Positions 6,071 to 14,317 of a stretch of 16,899 nt of DNA are shown here, piece after piece. The notes beneath the pieces were generated by a model that was given only the letters and a program-made list of their open reading frames with translations, did not search any database and had not been told where the DNA came from. The position numbers were made by a program, and so were the translations under genes. The DNA is from DATLFI01 sp035524895 (GTDB lineage: Bacteria; Acidobacteriota; Thermoanaerobaculia; Multivoradales; Multivoraceae), in assembly GCA_035524895.1 (NCBI GenBank), contig DATLFI010000136.1, positions 1 to 16,899 of the forward strand. Reading direction: 5' to 3'. The stretch's first letter is position 1. The number at the start of each line of letters is the position of its first letter.

Positions 6071-7174
6071 TTGCAGATATTCGACCGCCTCGCCGACGAG
6101 TACGGCCCCGAGAAGATCGTCTACATCTACGAGCCCCGTTGCGGGCTCAAGGCACTGGTGGTGATCGACAACATCGCTGCCGGTCCGGGGATCGGCGGCA
6201 TCCGCATGGCGCCCGACATCACGACGGACGAGATCTTCCGTCTCGCCCGCGCGATGACCTGGAAGAACGCCCTTGCGGGCTTGCGCCACGGTGGCGGCAA
6301 GTCGGGCATCCTGGCGGATCCGAAGGCATCGAACAAGGAAACCCTGATCCGGCAGTTCGCGCGCGCGATCGAGTCGTTGCACGGCTACATCCCCGGCCCC
6401 GACATGGGCACCGACGAGACGGCGATGGGCTGGATCCGCGACGAGATCGGCCGCTCGGTGGGTCTCTCGAAGGTGCTCGGAGGCATTCCGCTCGACCAGG
6501 TGGGTGCCACCGGGTTCGGGCTGGCGGTGTGCGGGGAGGTGGCGCAGGAGTTCGCCGACTGCCCGCTGAAGGGAGCGCGCGTCGCGGTGCAGGGTTTCGG
6601 CAACGTCGGTCAGCATGCCGCGCGCTTTCTCCACGAGCGCGCCGGCGCGATCCTCACGATCGCCTCCGACCTCGACGGCACGGTGTACGATCCCGAGGGC
6701 ATCGACATCGCCGAGCTGATCCGCCTCAAGCAGGAGACGGGGCGGGTCACGGTCTACCCACGCGGCCAGAAGCTGTCGCGCGACGCATACATGGAGCTCG
6801 AGCACGACATCTTCGTGCCCGCGGCCCGACCCGACGTGATCCACGAGGGCAACGCTGGGCGCCTGCAGTGCAAGATGATCCTCCAGGGCGCCAACATCCC
6901 GGTCACCGCCAAGGCCGAGCGCATCCTCCACGACCGAGGCATCCTCTCGGTGCCCGACTTCGTGGCTAACGCCGGCGGCGTGATCTGCGCCTCCGTCGAG
7001 TACCAGGGCGGCACGCAGAAGCAGGCGTTCGAGACCATCGAGGAGAAGGTGCGCGAGAACACGCGCGAGGTCCTGCAGCTCGCGAAGAAGCAGCTCCAGA
7101 TGCCGACCGAGGCGGCGCAGCAGCTCGCCAAGCAGCGCGTCGCGGAAGCGATGGCGTATCGGAGGGCCAGGTGA
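6071..7174 (+). CDS. Leucine/glutamate-type amino-acid dehydrogenase (Glu/Leu/Phe/Val family)
   Basis: A 367-residue oxidoreductase predicted to deaminate an amino acid reversibly to its 2-oxoacid plus ammonia using NAD(P). The N-terminal domain has K65 (TWKNALAG) and K77 (RHGGGKSG), followed by D111 (PGPDMGTDE). The 12-residue lysine spacing and the length match leucine dehydrogenase better than the longer hexameric glutamate dehydrogenases. The dinucleotide-binding fingerprint is GFGNVG at 175-180, and the C-terminal substrate region includes PDFVANAGGVICASVEY. The start is TTG, supported by AGGAG 9 nt upstream and by conservation beginning at once. It is divergent from the aminotransferase and 46 nt before nudC. 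Whether the substrate is Leu, Val, Phe or Glu is not resolved. Confidence 0.92.
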   Translation: MQIFDRLADEYGPEKIVYIYEPRCGLKALVVIDNIAAGPGIGGIRMAPDITTDEIFRLARAMTWKNALAGLRHGGGKSGILADPKASNKETLIRQFARAIESLHGYIPGPDMGTDETAMGWIRDEIGRSVGLSKVLGGIPLDQVGATGFGLAVCGEVAQEFADCPLKGARVAVQGFGNVGQHAARFLHERAGAILTIASDLDGTVYDPEGIDIAELIRLKQETGRVTVYPRGQKLSRDAYMELEHDIFVPAARPDVIHEGNAGRLQCKMILQGANIPVTAKAERILHDRGILSVPDFVANAGGVICASVEYQGGTQKQAFETIEEKVRENTREVLQLAKKQLQMPTEAAQQLAKQRVAEAMAYRRAR

Positions 7175-7220
7175 GGCGCGGACAGAGGACCGCCGAAGGC
7201 TGACACGCGCTCCTCCTCCT

Positions 7221-8144
7221 ATGCCCCGCCGACCCAACGTCTTCGCTTTCACTCCGCTCGACCGCTCGCACCGGATGCGGCGCGAGGAGGCGGCGCTCGC
7301 GCTGGCGCGCAGCCATCCGGAGGCGCGGGTGGTGCCGGTGTGGCGGTCGATGAGCCTGGTGGTCTCGGGCGACGTCACCGCGGCAGCGATGCCGGCGCTG
7401 CTCGAGCTGGCAGAGCTGACGGCGCATCCGGAGGCGGCAGCTTCGCTGGTTCTGCTCGGGCAGCGCGAGGGCGTGCCGTACTTCGCGTGCGACGTATCTT
7501 GGGTCGAGCAGCCGGCGGATCTGCCGGCCATCTGCCGCTACGGCGGCGAATTCGTGGACCTGCGGCAGGTCGGCGCGGTGCTGCCGGCCGACGAGGGAGC
7601 GCTGCTGGCGTACGCGCGGGCGATGATGAGCTGGCACCGACGCAGCCGCTTCTGTGGCTCGTGCGGAGCGCCCACCGAGAGTCGCCAGGCAGGTCACGTG
7701 CGCACCTGCACCTCCTGCGCCGACGAGCAGTTCCCGCGATCCGACCCGGCGGTGATCATGCTGGTGCACGACGACGCGGAGCGGTGCCTGCTGGCGCGGC
7801 AGGCGAGCTGGCCGTCGCGTGTCTACTCCACACTCGCCGGGTTCGTGGAGCCGGGCGAGAGCCTCGAGGCGGCGGTCGCGCGCGAGGTGCACGAGGAGAC
7901 CGGCGTGCGCGTGAGCGAGGCGACGTACCACTCCTCGCAGCCATGGCCCTTCCCGTCGTCGATCATGCTCGGCTTCTTCGCGCGGGCAGAGGTGGGAGAG
8001 ATCCTGATCGACCCCGAGGAGATCGAGGACGCGCAGTGGTTCGCGCGCGAGCAGTTGCGCGAGCTGGTCGAGCGGCGCGAGCTGAGGCTCCCGCAACCGC
8101 TCTCGATCGCGCGTCGCCTGGTGGAGGACTGGCTCCAGGGCTGA
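7221..8144 (+). CDS. nudC: NAD(+) diphosphatase NudC (Nudix hydrolase)
   Basis: A 307-residue enzyme that hydrolyses NAD(H) to NMN(H) and AMP, and in some bacteria removes NAD caps from RNA. Order: a variable N-terminal domain (about 1-135), a four-cysteine zinc ribbon (C145, C148, C163, C166), then the Nudix domain. The Nudix box is complete (G207 to V229: GFVEPGE then REVHEETGV), giving the metal-binding REx2EE. The family-specific SQPWPFPSS at 239-247 distinguishes NudC from other Nudix proteins. It starts 46 nt after the dehydrogenase stop, so co-transcription is likely. Only a weak ribosome binding site is visible. Its 3' end faces the kinase-like gene. Confidence 0.95.
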   Translation: MPRRPNVFAFTPLDRSHRMRREEAALALARSHPEARVVPVWRSMSLVVSGDVTAAAMPALLELAELTAHPEAAASLVLLGQREGVPYFACDVSWVEQPADLPAICRYGGEFVDLRQVGAVLPADEGALLAYARAMMSWHRRSRFCGSCGAPTESRQAGHVRTCTSCADEQFPRSDPAVIMLVHDDAERCLLARQASWPSRVYSTLAGFVEPGESLEAAVAREVHEETGVRVSEATYHSSQPWPFPSSIMLGFFARAEVGEILIDPEEIEDAQWFAREQLRELVERRELRLPQPLSIARRLVEDWLQG

Positions 8145-8181
8145 GCCGGCCGATGAGCCGGCGTCAGGCCGCTGGAGCCAG
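8130..8181. terminator. Long inverted repeat across convergent 3' ends (bidirectional terminator candidate)
   Basis: CTGGCTCCAG (8130-8139) and CTGGAGCCAG (8172-8181) form a perfect 10-bp stem, with a 32-nt interior that holds two GCCGGC palindromes. Both arms lie inside coding sequence: the last codons of nudC on one side and of the kinase-like gene on the other. No T-tract follows on either strand, so classical intrinsic termination is not certain. Confidence 0.45.
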
Positions 8182-8748
8182 CAGCAGGTCGGCGAGATCG
8201 CGCGCGAGCCGTTCGGGGCTGCGACCTCGCGCGGGCAGGCGGTGGCGCGCCGCGGCGAGGCTGGCCTCGCGCGCGCCGAAGTAGTCGCGCAGGTCGTCGA
8301 GGGAGCCGACCGCGGGCTCGAACGGGTGCCAGGGGGCTCCTTCGCCGTAGTGGGTGCGCAGGCGCCAGAAGAGGCTCGCGAGGTCGAGGTCCAACACGAC
8401 CAATGTCGTGCTGGAGCGCGCAAGGGCGAGCTCGGCCTCGCGACGGAGCACGCCGTCGGAAAGGCTGATCACACCGAGCGGCCGGTCGCGTAGCGCCTCG
8501 CGCAGCGCGCGCGCTTCCTCCTCCTCTACCCACTCCACTCCGCGCTCCGTCGCGAGGTCGGCGAGCGACCGCCCGGCGCGATGCTCCACCAGCCGCTGCA
8601 GATCGATCGCAGGGAGCCCGCAAAGCGCGGCGGCACGTTGCGCGACCACGCGCGTCTCGTCGGTGATCAGCCCGTACACCGCGACGTGGCGGTCGAGGGC
8701 GACGAGCGCATGGGGCTCGTAGTAGGCGGAGCGGAGGTCTTCGGCCAT
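8164..8748 (-). CDS. Shikimate-kinase-fold protein lacking Walker A (probable pseudokinase)
   Basis: A 194-residue protein with the layout of shikimate kinase: a first beta strand (HVAVYGL, about 21-27), LPAIDLQRLVEHRAG (46-59, equivalent to the shikimate-binding DxD/IEERAG helix), a helical section, a central strand GVISLSDG (92-99) and a closing helix. The P-loop GxxGxGK(S/T) is replaced by GLITDETR (26-33), with no lysine and none of the loop glycines. The second aspartate of the DxD pair is Q51, and the GGG motif before the second shikimate contact is LSDG. ATP-dependent phosphorylation is therefore unlikely; a binding or regulatory role is inferred. It is the last gene of a minus-strand set, 35 nt after the GH113-like gene. 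The true aroK is presumably elsewhere. Confidence 0.75.
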   Translation of the reverse strand: MAEDLRSAYYEPHALVALDRHVAVYGLITDETRVVAQRAAALCGLPAIDLQRLVEHRAGRSLADLATERGVEWVEEEEARALREALRDRPLGVISLSDGVLRREAELALARSSTTLVVLDLDLASLFWRLRTHYGEGAPWHPFEPAVGSLDDLRDYFGAREASLAAARHRLPARGRSPERLARDLADLLLAPAA

Positions 8749-8783
8749 CGCACCATCGTGTCACGCCCGCAGAGCGCGGGTCC

Positions 8784-10178
8784 TCAGCGCCCCGCGAGCG
8801 CGCGCAGCTCGGGCAGCACCGGATCCTCGGCTTCGCCGCGCTCGCCCAGGATGACCACGAAGGGCTCGATCTCGCGGTGGCCGGGCACCGTCGACAGCTT
8901 CCACCAGAGCAAGCCGTGCAGCAGGTCGGGGGCCTGGCGCGCGGCGGCGGCGAGCGCGCGGATCGCCACGGCCCGCTCGCGTGGCTGGTAGGGCTGCTCC
9001 GGCCACACCACGAGCTGCGGCGATGGCGTGGGGTCGCCCTCGCCGCCGGCCTCGCCCGACTCACCGCCGAGCGCCGCGAACCCGGTGCCGGCCCAAGGCT
9101 GGATCGTGGCGCCTGCGCGCGGGGTGTAGCCGAGCTCGGTGAAGACCACCGGCATGTGCTGGAGGTCGCGCTCGCGACGGAAAGCATCGATCTCGCGCAG
9201 GATTCGTTCCCACGACACCCGCAGCTGCGGCTCGAGCGCCTGCGGGTCCTCCTCGGGCTCGAACGCCGAGCGCAGCGGGAAGTAGCCGTTGATACTCAGC
9301 ACGTCGAGCGCGTCCCAGAACCCGACCGCGCGGTACTGGTCGAAGTTGGCGGCGTAGGTCACGCGGCCGCTGTAGAGCTCGCGCACGTCAGCGACTAGCT
9401 CGCGCCAGTGTCGCTCGAGAAGTCGTCGCCGTGACGCCAACCAGGCGACGTCGCCTCCGCCGGTGACCTGGCGCGCCCAGGCTGCCTGTGCAGCGGCGCG
9501 CTCGTCGAGGAAGGTGTCGAAGCGATCGAAGGTCTCGCCCCAGCCGGCCGCCAGATGCTCGGTCGCGACCGTGCCGCTCGCGTCGAGCAGGCGCGCCCGC
9601 TCGCGTGCCTGCTTGTCGCCATCGAGGTAGTACTGCTCGAGTTCCGGCAACTCCTCGATCGCAGCCGTCGAGGTGAGCGCCGTGAGCTCGCTGCCGATGC
9701 CGAAGAGCTCGACGCCCTCGCGCTCCGCGATCTCCGCCCAGCCGCGCACGAGCTCGCCGTAGCGCTCGAACCACGCGGCGAGCGCAGCGTCGTCGCGCGG
9801 CACCACCGACCCGTGCCAGAGAAAGCGGTTCCGGGGATGCGCGTGCTCGAGCTCCAGGCGCACCACGAGCACCGCGCGCAGGCCGGCGGCCCGCGCGGCG
9901 CGCAGCTCTCGATGTGTCGCAGAGTCTTCCGGGGGCGCGAATCGCAGGTCGGCCGAGTCCCAGGCGTACTGCCGGGCGTAGGCGGTGAGCGAAACGGTGT
10001 CGAATCCATGCTCGAGCAGCCGCTCGTGCCAGACGTGCATGTCGGGCTCGTCGACCTGGATCCCGCCGAGCAGGAATTCAGAAGTCGGAGTCGGAGCGCG
10101 GCAAGCGAGAGCGAGCGACAGCGCGGCGACCCCGACGAGGAGAGCGCTGCACCGCCGAGGCTGTTGCCGGCGCCTCAC
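8784..10178 (-). CDS. GH113-like glycoside hydrolase lipoprotein
   Basis: A 464-residue protein predicted to be an envelope-anchored glycosidase of the GH113 / TIM-barrel-like type (characterised members are beta-1,4-mannanases). The GTG start gives an RRRQQPRR n-region, a hydrophobic core and the lipobox LALA-C26. Barrel landmarks: GIQVDEP near 40, the acid/base candidate E164 in GIGSELTAL, YAANFDQY, DVLSINGYFPL, the nucleophile candidate E348 in VVFTELGYTPRAGA, and LLWWKL near 425. An insertion-like segment (about 171-250) separates the acid/base strand from the next strand. A longer in-frame ORF upstream is the antisense-frame shadow of the acylase gene and is rejected. It lies 26 nt after the acylase stop, hence the same operon. 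The sugar substrate is unknown. Confidence 0.82.
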   Translation of the reverse strand: MRRRQQPRRCSALLVGVAALSLALACRAPTPTSEFLLGGIQVDEPDMHVWHERLLEHGFDTVSLTAYARQYAWDSADLRFAPPEDSATHRELRAARAAGLRAVLVVRLELEHAHPRNRFLWHGSVVPRDDAALAAWFERYGELVRGWAEIAEREGVELFGIGSELTALTSTAAIEELPELEQYYLDGDKQARERARLLDASGTVATEHLAAGWGETFDRFDTFLDERAAAQAAWARQVTGGGDVAWLASRRRLLERHWRELVADVRELYSGRVTYAANFDQYRAVGFWDALDVLSINGYFPLRSAFEPEEDPQALEPQLRVSWERILREIDAFRRERDLQHMPVVFTELGYTPRAGATIQPWAGTGFAALGGESGEAGGEGDPTPSPQLVVWPEQPYQPRERAVAIRALAAAARQAPDLLHGLLWWKLSTVPGHREIEPFVVILGERGEAEDPVLPELRALAGR

Positions 10179-10204
10179 GCCGCGAAGTGTGTCATCGCGT
10201 GCGT

Positions 10205-12490
10205 TTACCCGCTGGTCGCCTGCGCCCCGCCGTCGGGAGCCGGCGCGGCGCCGGGACGGTAGACCCGCAGCGCATCGGCCTCGACCGCGTCGCGCGTGAA
10301 GTGGGCGGGCTTGTACTTGCGCTGCGCGAACAGCCGCGACTGGTCGAACCAGTGGGGCGACGACTCGTCGTGGCTCTGCCCGAAGACCAGGACCGACTTC
10401 GCTCGCGGCGGCTGCGACATCTCGACCACGCTGACGAAGGAGTGTCCGGCGACGCCGTAGCGGCGCTTCAGACCCTCCTGGGGACGCGTGTAGAAATTGA
10501 ACACGATGCCGACCGGCCCAGGCCCGCCCGCGACCGGCAGGCTCTCGCGCTCGTCGCTGAAGCCCTCGCGCCCCGAGCTGTGGCTGCGCTGCAGGCGATT
10601 GATCTCGCCCCAGGCAACGCGCCAGCCGCCCCAGCCCTGCTCGAGGCCGTCCATAGCTTTGCCGAGCGCCTCGAGCGGGTCCTCGACGCGGCGGCTCAGC
10701 ATCTGCTCGCGCATGCCGACGAACAGCGTCATCTCGGTGGACTCGATCGTGCTCACGCCGCTCCAGGACTCGAGCAGCTCGACCCCGGGGGCGAGGCGAG
10801 CGCGCGTGGGGTCGCCGGCAGCCAGGGTGTCGAGCGCGGCGCGCAGCTTGGGCACCCAGGTCTCGGCTTCGATCACCGTGGTGTCCCAGGTGTAGCGCTC
10901 CCACTCCTCGAACGAGAACTTCTCCTCTTGCTCGAGGATGCGCCGCGAAATCTGCGACCGGGCGTTGTCCTCCTCGCTCACCATGTACGGCGGGAACTTG
11001 GAGGGATCGGGATTGCCGTCGCCGCCGGTGGCGAGAAACGGCGTGGCGTTGCAGTTCTGCACGTAGCCCGCCGGCGGGTTGGTGACCTGCGGCAGCTCGT
11101 CGAGCGTGTGGTAGCCCAGCCACTCGTTCCCCGGGTCGGCGCCGTCGACCGGGTCGGACCAGTCGACCTGCGGGTCGCGCTTGGGCACCGCGCCGTAGTA
11201 CACGTACCAGATGTTGCCCGCGACGTCCGCGTAGACCGTGTTGAACATCGGCGTCGCCATCTGCGCCATCGCCGCGCGGAACTCGTCGAGGTTGCGCGCG
11301 CGCGCCATAGCGTAGCGCTGCGCGACCTGACCGCCCTCCTCGAACTTCGCCATCCTCACTGCCAGCGCCTTGCCGTCGCGCTCGGCGACGATCGGCCCGT
11401 GGTGGCTGCGGCGCAGCTCGAACTCGCGCTGATCGAAGCCGTCGTCGGTCTTGACCGCGATGGTGTCGGTCCACAGCGTGGCCTGACGGTGCCCGTCGCC
11501 GTAGCGGTAGGCCGTCGGATCGTCGGGGTCGTCGAAGGCGAGCTGGTAGACATCGAGGATGTCGGGGGCGTTGACGGTGTGGCTCCAACCGAGGTGCTCG
11601 TTGTGCCCGATGGTCGGCATCAGCGAGCCGAAGAAGCCGGCACCCGAGATGTGCAGGCCTTCGTCGCTGCGGAGGTGCCCCTCGTACCACTGGCCCGGAC
11701 CGAAGTAGGGCTGGTGGGGGTTGATGAAGAGCAGCGCGTTGCCGGACTCGCTGCGCGCCGGGGTCACCGCCCACATGTTCGACCCGGCCTGCGCCTGGCC
11801 GAGCGCGGCCAGGTCCTCGCCGGCGAGAGTGGCGCGCGCGCGCGACCAGGCCGCGGACGGGTCGGGCCACGGCAGCTCGAGCAGCGACGCCGCCTGCGCC
11901 GGCTCGACGGCGCGCGCCAGTCCCGCTTTCATCTCGTCGGCGTCGATCCCCGCGCGGCCGAACACGAAGAGCTGGTAGACCGAGAAGCGCGAGAGCGCCA
12001 TCAGGTGCCACGGCTCGAACGCGGTGAGCAGCCTCGGCTTCACCTCGGGATGGCTGGCCAGGTAGTGGTTGAGCCCGGCGACCGCGGCCTCGCAGAGCGA
12101 CCGGATCTCCGGGTCGGTCCGCTCCCACTCCTCGCGCGACAGGCGCACGATCTCGAGCGCGCGGTTGAGCAGGTCGGCGGGCACCGACTCCTCGCCGTAG
12201 ACCTCGGCCGAGCGGCCGAGCGCCTGGATCATCGAGTCCTCGATCTGCCAGAAGTTGTCCTCGGCCTGTGCGTACATGTAGCCGAACATCACGCTCTCGT
12301 CGGTCGGCCCGTAGACGTGGGGCACGCCCCACGAGTCGCGGTAGATGGTGACCGCCGCCGCCAGCTTGTCGGGTGTGCGCGGCGGCGCCGCAGGCTGGTC
12401 GCCACAGGCGACCAGGACCAGACCGAGCAGTGCGAAGGCTGCGCCGGGTCGGGCGATCGAAGCGATCGGGAGCGGGATCGAGGTCTGCAT
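10205..12490 (-). CDS. Penicillin acylase family lipoprotein (Ntn hydrolase)
   Basis: A 761-residue envelope enzyme that cleaves amide-linked acyl groups. The family includes penicillin G acylase, N-acyl-homoserine-lactone acylases and aculeacin acylase. The N-terminus is a lipoprotein signal with the box LVAC at C29. The alpha region opens with IYRDSWGVPHVYG and continues with YAQAEDNFWQIED. The autoproteolytic nucleophile is S237 in GSNMWAV, which should become the beta-chain N-terminus after cleavage behind G236. FINPHQPYFGPGQWYEGHL and MPTIGHNEHLGWSHT are typical beta-chain motifs. GAGAGGGG lies upstream of the ATG. It is first in a minus-strand set and divergent from surE. The acyl substrate (antibiotic, quorum signal or other amide) cannot be inferred. 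Confidence 0.93.
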   Translation of the reverse strand: MQTSIPLPIASIARPGAAFALLGLVLVACGDQPAAPPRTPDKLAAAVTIYRDSWGVPHVYGPTDESVMFGYMYAQAEDNFWQIEDSMIQALGRSAEVYGEESVPADLLNRALEIVRLSREEWERTDPEIRSLCEAAVAGLNHYLASHPEVKPRLLTAFEPWHLMALSRFSVYQLFVFGRAGIDADEMKAGLARAVEPAQAASLLELPWPDPSAAWSRARATLAGEDLAALGQAQAGSNMWAVTPARSESGNALLFINPHQPYFGPGQWYEGHLRSDEGLHISGAGFFGSLMPTIGHNEHLGWSHTVNAPDILDVYQLAFDDPDDPTAYRYGDGHRQATLWTDTIAVKTDDGFDQREFELRRSHHGPIVAERDGKALAVRMAKFEEGGQVAQRYAMARARNLDEFRAAMAQMATPMFNTVYADVAGNIWYVYYGAVPKRDPQVDWSDPVDGADPGNEWLGYHTLDELPQVTNPPAGYVQNCNATPFLATGGDGNPDPSKFPPYMVSEEDNARSQISRRILEQEEKFSFEEWERYTWDTTVIEAETWVPKLRAALDTLAAGDPTRARLAPGVELLESWSGVSTIESTEMTLFVGMREQMLSRRVEDPLEALGKAMDGLEQGWGGWRVAWGEINRLQRSHSSGREGFSDERESLPVAGGPGPVGIVFNFYTRPQEGLKRRYGVAGHSFVSVVEMSQPPRAKSVLVFGQSHDESSPHWFDQSRLFAQRKYKPAHFTRDAVEADALRVYRPGAAPAPDGGAQATSG

Positions 12491-12709
12491 GGTCTCTGCC
12501 CCTCTCTAGTGCGTTCGAGGTCGCCGGGCCGGAGCGCGACAGGCGGGGCGCCGTCACCCACGCTCCGCTGGGCGCCGCGGGTGGGCATCGAGCCTCCCGC
12601 GCCCGACGAGCCGACGACGAGCCTGGCTGGAAACGGCAGCATCTTAGCCTTCCTGCCGACCTCGACAGCCCTCTAGGGTACGCTGCCGGCCTGCTCGGAG
12701 GCTCGATCG
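12491..12709. promoter_or_regulatory. Divergent intergenic region, acylase / surE
   Basis: These 219 nt are expected to hold both promoters. I see no ORF, no tRNA fold and no recognisable -35/-10 pair. GGAGG at 12697-12701 is the surE ribosome binding site with 8-nt spacing. Confidence 0.4.
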
Positions 12710-13624
12710 ATGCTGCAACCCGCTTGGACCGCCCGCAGCTCGGCGCTCAACCGGCGCGTATCAGCACTCGTGGTCACGCTGACGATCGTCCTCGTCACGG
12801 CGGGTGCAGCCCAGCCTCCGCCCGGCACCGGCGCACCGGCGCGCCCGCGCTTCCTGGTCACCAACGACGACGGCTGGGAGGCAGCAGGGCTCGCCGCCCT
12901 GGTGCAAGAGCTCCAGCGTCACGGCGAGGTGGTGGTCTCGGCGCCGGCGGTAAACCAGAGCGGCAGCAGCCAGTCGTGGGGCGCGCTCGGCCAGCCGATG
13001 CGCGTCCGCCGTGTCGCGCTGGCGGGCGCCACCGAGGCATGGGCGGTGGAAGGCACCCCGGCAGTGGCGACCGCGTTCGGCTTGCTGCAGCTCCGGGGCG
13101 ACCGCCCGTTCGACCTGGTGGTGTCGGGGATCAATCGCGGCGCCAACGTCGGCGACGTGGCGCACGTCTCGGGCACGGTGGGTGCGGCGATGCAGGCCGC
13201 GTCGCTCGGGGTCCCCGCAATCGCCTCGTCGCAGGACAGCCTGTCTTCGGACTACGCGGTCACCGCGCTCTACACGGCGCAGGTCGCGCTGGCGGCGCTC
13301 GCGCAGCAACTGCCGGCGGGTCTGGTGCTGTCGATCAACGTGCCGTCTCGCGCGACCACCGGCGGCGGTGGTCGCGGCGCGGTGGTGCTGCCGATGGGTC
13401 GCGGCTACCTCGAGGTCGTCTCGTTCGCCGAGCTGCAGCGCGAGGCCGACGGCGAGAGCGCGCTGTGGCGGCCGAACCTGCGCCTGCTCGATCCGAGCGC
13501 GGAGCTCGCCGGCAGCGACACCGGCGCCTACCTCGACGGCGCGATCACGGTGACGCCGCTGCTCTTCGACTGGACCGCGCACGACCGCCTCGAATGGCTG
13601 CGCGGCTGGCTGCCCCAGCCGTAG
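12710..13624 (+). CDS. surE: SurE-family 5'/3'-nucleotidase with signal peptide
   Basis: A 304-residue metal-dependent phosphatase that removes phosphate from nucleoside monophosphates. Family motifs: LVTNDDG (D53, D54), APAVNQSGSS (S84, 30 residues after D54 as in characterised SurE), and SGINRGANVGDVAHVSGTVGAAMQAASLGVPAIASS (N142 metal ligand; the segment runs about 139-173). It has an N-terminal extension with a hydrophobic stretch at 17-30 and a probable cleavage site near A34. Typical SurE is cytoplasmic, so this one is predicted to be exported. The start is well supported by GGAGG. It is convergent with the cupin gene (42 nt apart). A periplasmic phosphate- or nucleotide-salvage role is inferred. 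Confidence 0.9.
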   Translation: MLQPAWTARSSALNRRVSALVVTLTIVLVTAGAAQPPPGTGAPARPRFLVTNDDGWEAAGLAALVQELQRHGEVVVSAPAVNQSGSSQSWGALGQPMRVRRVALAGATEAWAVEGTPAVATAFGLLQLRGDRPFDLVVSGINRGANVGDVAHVSGTVGAAMQAASLGVPAIASSQDSLSSDYAVTALYTAQVALAALAQQLPAGLVLSINVPSRATTGGGGRGAVVLPMGRGYLEVVSFAELQREADGESALWRPNLRLLDPSAELAGSDTGAYLDGAITVTPLLFDWTAHDRLEWLRGWLPQP

Positions 13625-13666
13625 CGCTGGCAACGCCGTCGACCGCCGCTTGACCGCCGCGCGCGC

Positions 13667-14317
13667 TCAGCGGGTGAGGTGCCCGCGCTTGCGATAGAAG
13701 ACGCAGCCGCCTCGGCTGCCGAGCTCGGTCGCGGTGCCGGGCGGGTTGCGAAACCAGGAGTACCGCGCGTAGACGCCGAGCCCGTCCTGGGCGCTGCCGT
13801 CGAGCAGCAGCGCCTCCTCGCCGCCTGCGTCCTCCAGAGCGATCGAGCCCCCCGCATCGAGGCGCACCAGCTCGACTCGCTCGCGTGCTCCGGAGTGGAG
13901 CTCGAGCACCCACACGCCGGGCTGGAGCACGCTCCAGCGCAACGCCCGCGGGTCGACCGCCACGCGTCGCCGCTCGTTCGGATCCATCTGCCGGAGCTTG
14001 ACGAACAGCAGGCAACCCTGCTCGCTCCAAGGGGCGTGCGCCGATCCGGGCGGGTTGCGCAGGTAGACGCCGGCACCGAAGTCGCCGCCGTCGTCCGAGA
14101 ACACGCCGGCGAGCACCAGCATCTCCTCGCCGAGGTCGTGCCGGTGGGATGAGAAGCGCGCGCCCGCCGCGAAGCGCACCAGCGAGGTGGCTCGCGCGAC
14201 CTCCGCGCCATCCCGCTCGAGCATCTTGCGCTCCACCCCGCGCTCGGGCGACGGCGTCCATTCGAGGGTTCCGGCGTGGACGACGGCGCGTTGGGCGAGG
14301 TCGGTGTTCAGGTTCAT
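13667..14317 (-). CDS. ChrR-like double-cupin protein
   Basis: A 216-residue protein with two tandem cupin folds (about 15-110 and 120-210). The first has metal ligands H58, H60, E64 or E65, and H94 (SSHRHDLGEE; RNPPGSAH), as in the C-terminal cupin of ChrR anti-sigma factors and related small cupins. The second (ERVELVRLDAG through FRNPPG) keeps the fold pattern but has lost the histidines. The N-terminal zinc anti-sigma domain of true ChrR is absent, and no sigma factor gene is adjacent, so an anti-sigma role is not claimed. The ATG at 14317 overlaps the stop of the upstream hydrolase remnant (ATGA), implying former translational coupling. The longer frame to 14545 is non-homologous and rejected. 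Confidence 0.85.
   Translation of the reverse strand: MNLNTDLAQRAVVHAGTLEWTPSPERGVERKMLERDGAEVARATSLVRFAAGARFSSHRHDLGEEMLVLAGVFSDDGGDFGAGVYLRNPPGSAHAPWSEQGCLLFVKLRQMDPNERRRVAVDPRALRWSVLQPGVWVLELHSGARERVELVRLDAGGSIALEDAGGEEALLLDGSAQDGLGVYARYSWFRNPPGTATELGSRGGCVFYRKRGHLTR

Noticed and set aside
12560..12625. Sequence reading GIEP in translation, a hint of a tRNA T-arm in the acylase/surE spacer
   Set aside because: The T-loop would be ATCGAGC without the invariant closing G-C pair, and no matching 5' acceptor strand is found upstream. It is not a tRNA.
10187..12676. 829-codon plus-strand open frame antisense to the acylase, and the 5' half of the long minus frame 8784-12557
   Set aside because: The composition is that of antisense or shifted high-GC frames with no domain signature. 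The acylase motifs on the minus strand explain the region.
13625..13673. Possible terminator between convergent surE and the cupin gene (CCGCT/AGCGG)
   Set aside because: Five-bp arms with a loop of 18 nt in GC-rich repeats. This is expected by chance.
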